NCBI GenBank assembly: GCA_027016675.1
Contig: JALUSH010000163.1
Coordinates: 4,848 to 10,237 of the forward strand
Origin: Thermodesulfovibrio sp.
GTDB lineage: Bacteria; Nitrospirota; Thermodesulfovibrionia; Thermodesulfovibrionales; JdFR-85
Length of the DNA: 5,390 nucleotides
Direction: 5' to 3'
The position numbers and the translations under genes are program-made. Of this stretch, positions 5,325 through 5,390 are shown in pieces. Numbering within the stretch: the stretch's first letter is position 1; the number at the start of each line of letters is the position of its first letter. Under the pieces are notes generated by a model. The model saw nothing but the letters and a program-made list of their open reading frames with translations. It was not told where the DNA came from and ran no database searches.

Positions 5325-5390
5325 TTATACTCTGATATCTATTTTTTTACCTTTATTGTCTTTTTCGTCCATGTTTTTCTTCCTTTTTCC
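5325..5390 (-). CDS. C-terminal tail of an unidentified upstream gene (cut by window edge)
   Basis: From the window edge one minus-strand frame is open for 21 codons and ends in TAA at 5327-5325, giving GKRKKNMDEKDNKGKKIDIR plus a final V. The tail is lysine-rich and ends in IDIRV, but this is too short to assign to a family. An internal ATG at 5372 has AAGGA eight bases upstream, so a separate 15-residue peptide cannot be excluded, though the tail of a longer gene is more likely. The 12-bp spacing to the coiled-coil gene suggests one transcript. In related flagellar clusters fliA or a nearby regulator often sits here; the sequence neither supports nor excludes that. Confidence 0.45.
   Translation of the reverse strand, partial: GKRKKNMDEKDNKGKKIDIRV

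Overview
The window holds one block of flagellar basal-body genes, all on the minus strand. In transcription order (high to low coordinate) it reads: the tail of an unidentified gene, a 125-residue coiled-coil protein of unknown function, flgF, flgG, flgA, flgH, flgI, a short single-domain flgJ, flgM, and the first 35 codons of flgN. The protein families are recognised from their sequences; no database search was possible.

The presence of flgA, flgH and flgI (P-ring chaperone, L-ring lipoprotein, P-ring protein) points to a motile bacterium with an outer membrane. Together, the order flgF-G-A-H-I-J-M-N, a FlgJ reduced to its rod-binding domain, an apparent sigma-54 promoter, and moderate base composition suggest Nitrospirota or Desulfobacterota (Geobacter-like) lineages. 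This is inference; the window has no marker gene to settle taxonomy.

The layout has two regulatory breaks. The first is the 215-bp gap at 4720-4934, between the coiled-coil gene and flgF. It carries a near-consensus sigma-54 promoter 15 bp upstream of the flgF ATG, preceded by several short TCCA-type repeats. The second is the 78-bp gap at 398-475, between flgJ and flgM. It carries an almost perfect sigma-28 (FliA) promoter whose -35 box begins with the flgJ stop codon. Between the two, flgF through flgJ are packed with gaps of 0 to 11 bp or short overlaps. Several Shine-Dalgarno sites lie inside the last codons of the upstream gene, which suggests coupled translation.

The genes form a coherent assembly programme. 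FlgF and FlgG build the rod, FlgJ supports rod assembly, and FlgA with FlgI makes the P-ring. FlgH makes the L-ring, FlgM inhibits sigma-28 until the hook-basal body is finished, and FlgN should chaperone the hook-filament junction proteins FlgK and FlgL, whose genes probably follow beyond position 1. The promoters suggest a two-step cascade: sigma-54 drives the rod and ring genes, and sigma-28 drives flgM-flgN and later genes. I see no mobile element, CRISPR array, RNA gene or clearly new system. The least explained items are the coiled-coil protein and the very short leader implied for flgF.
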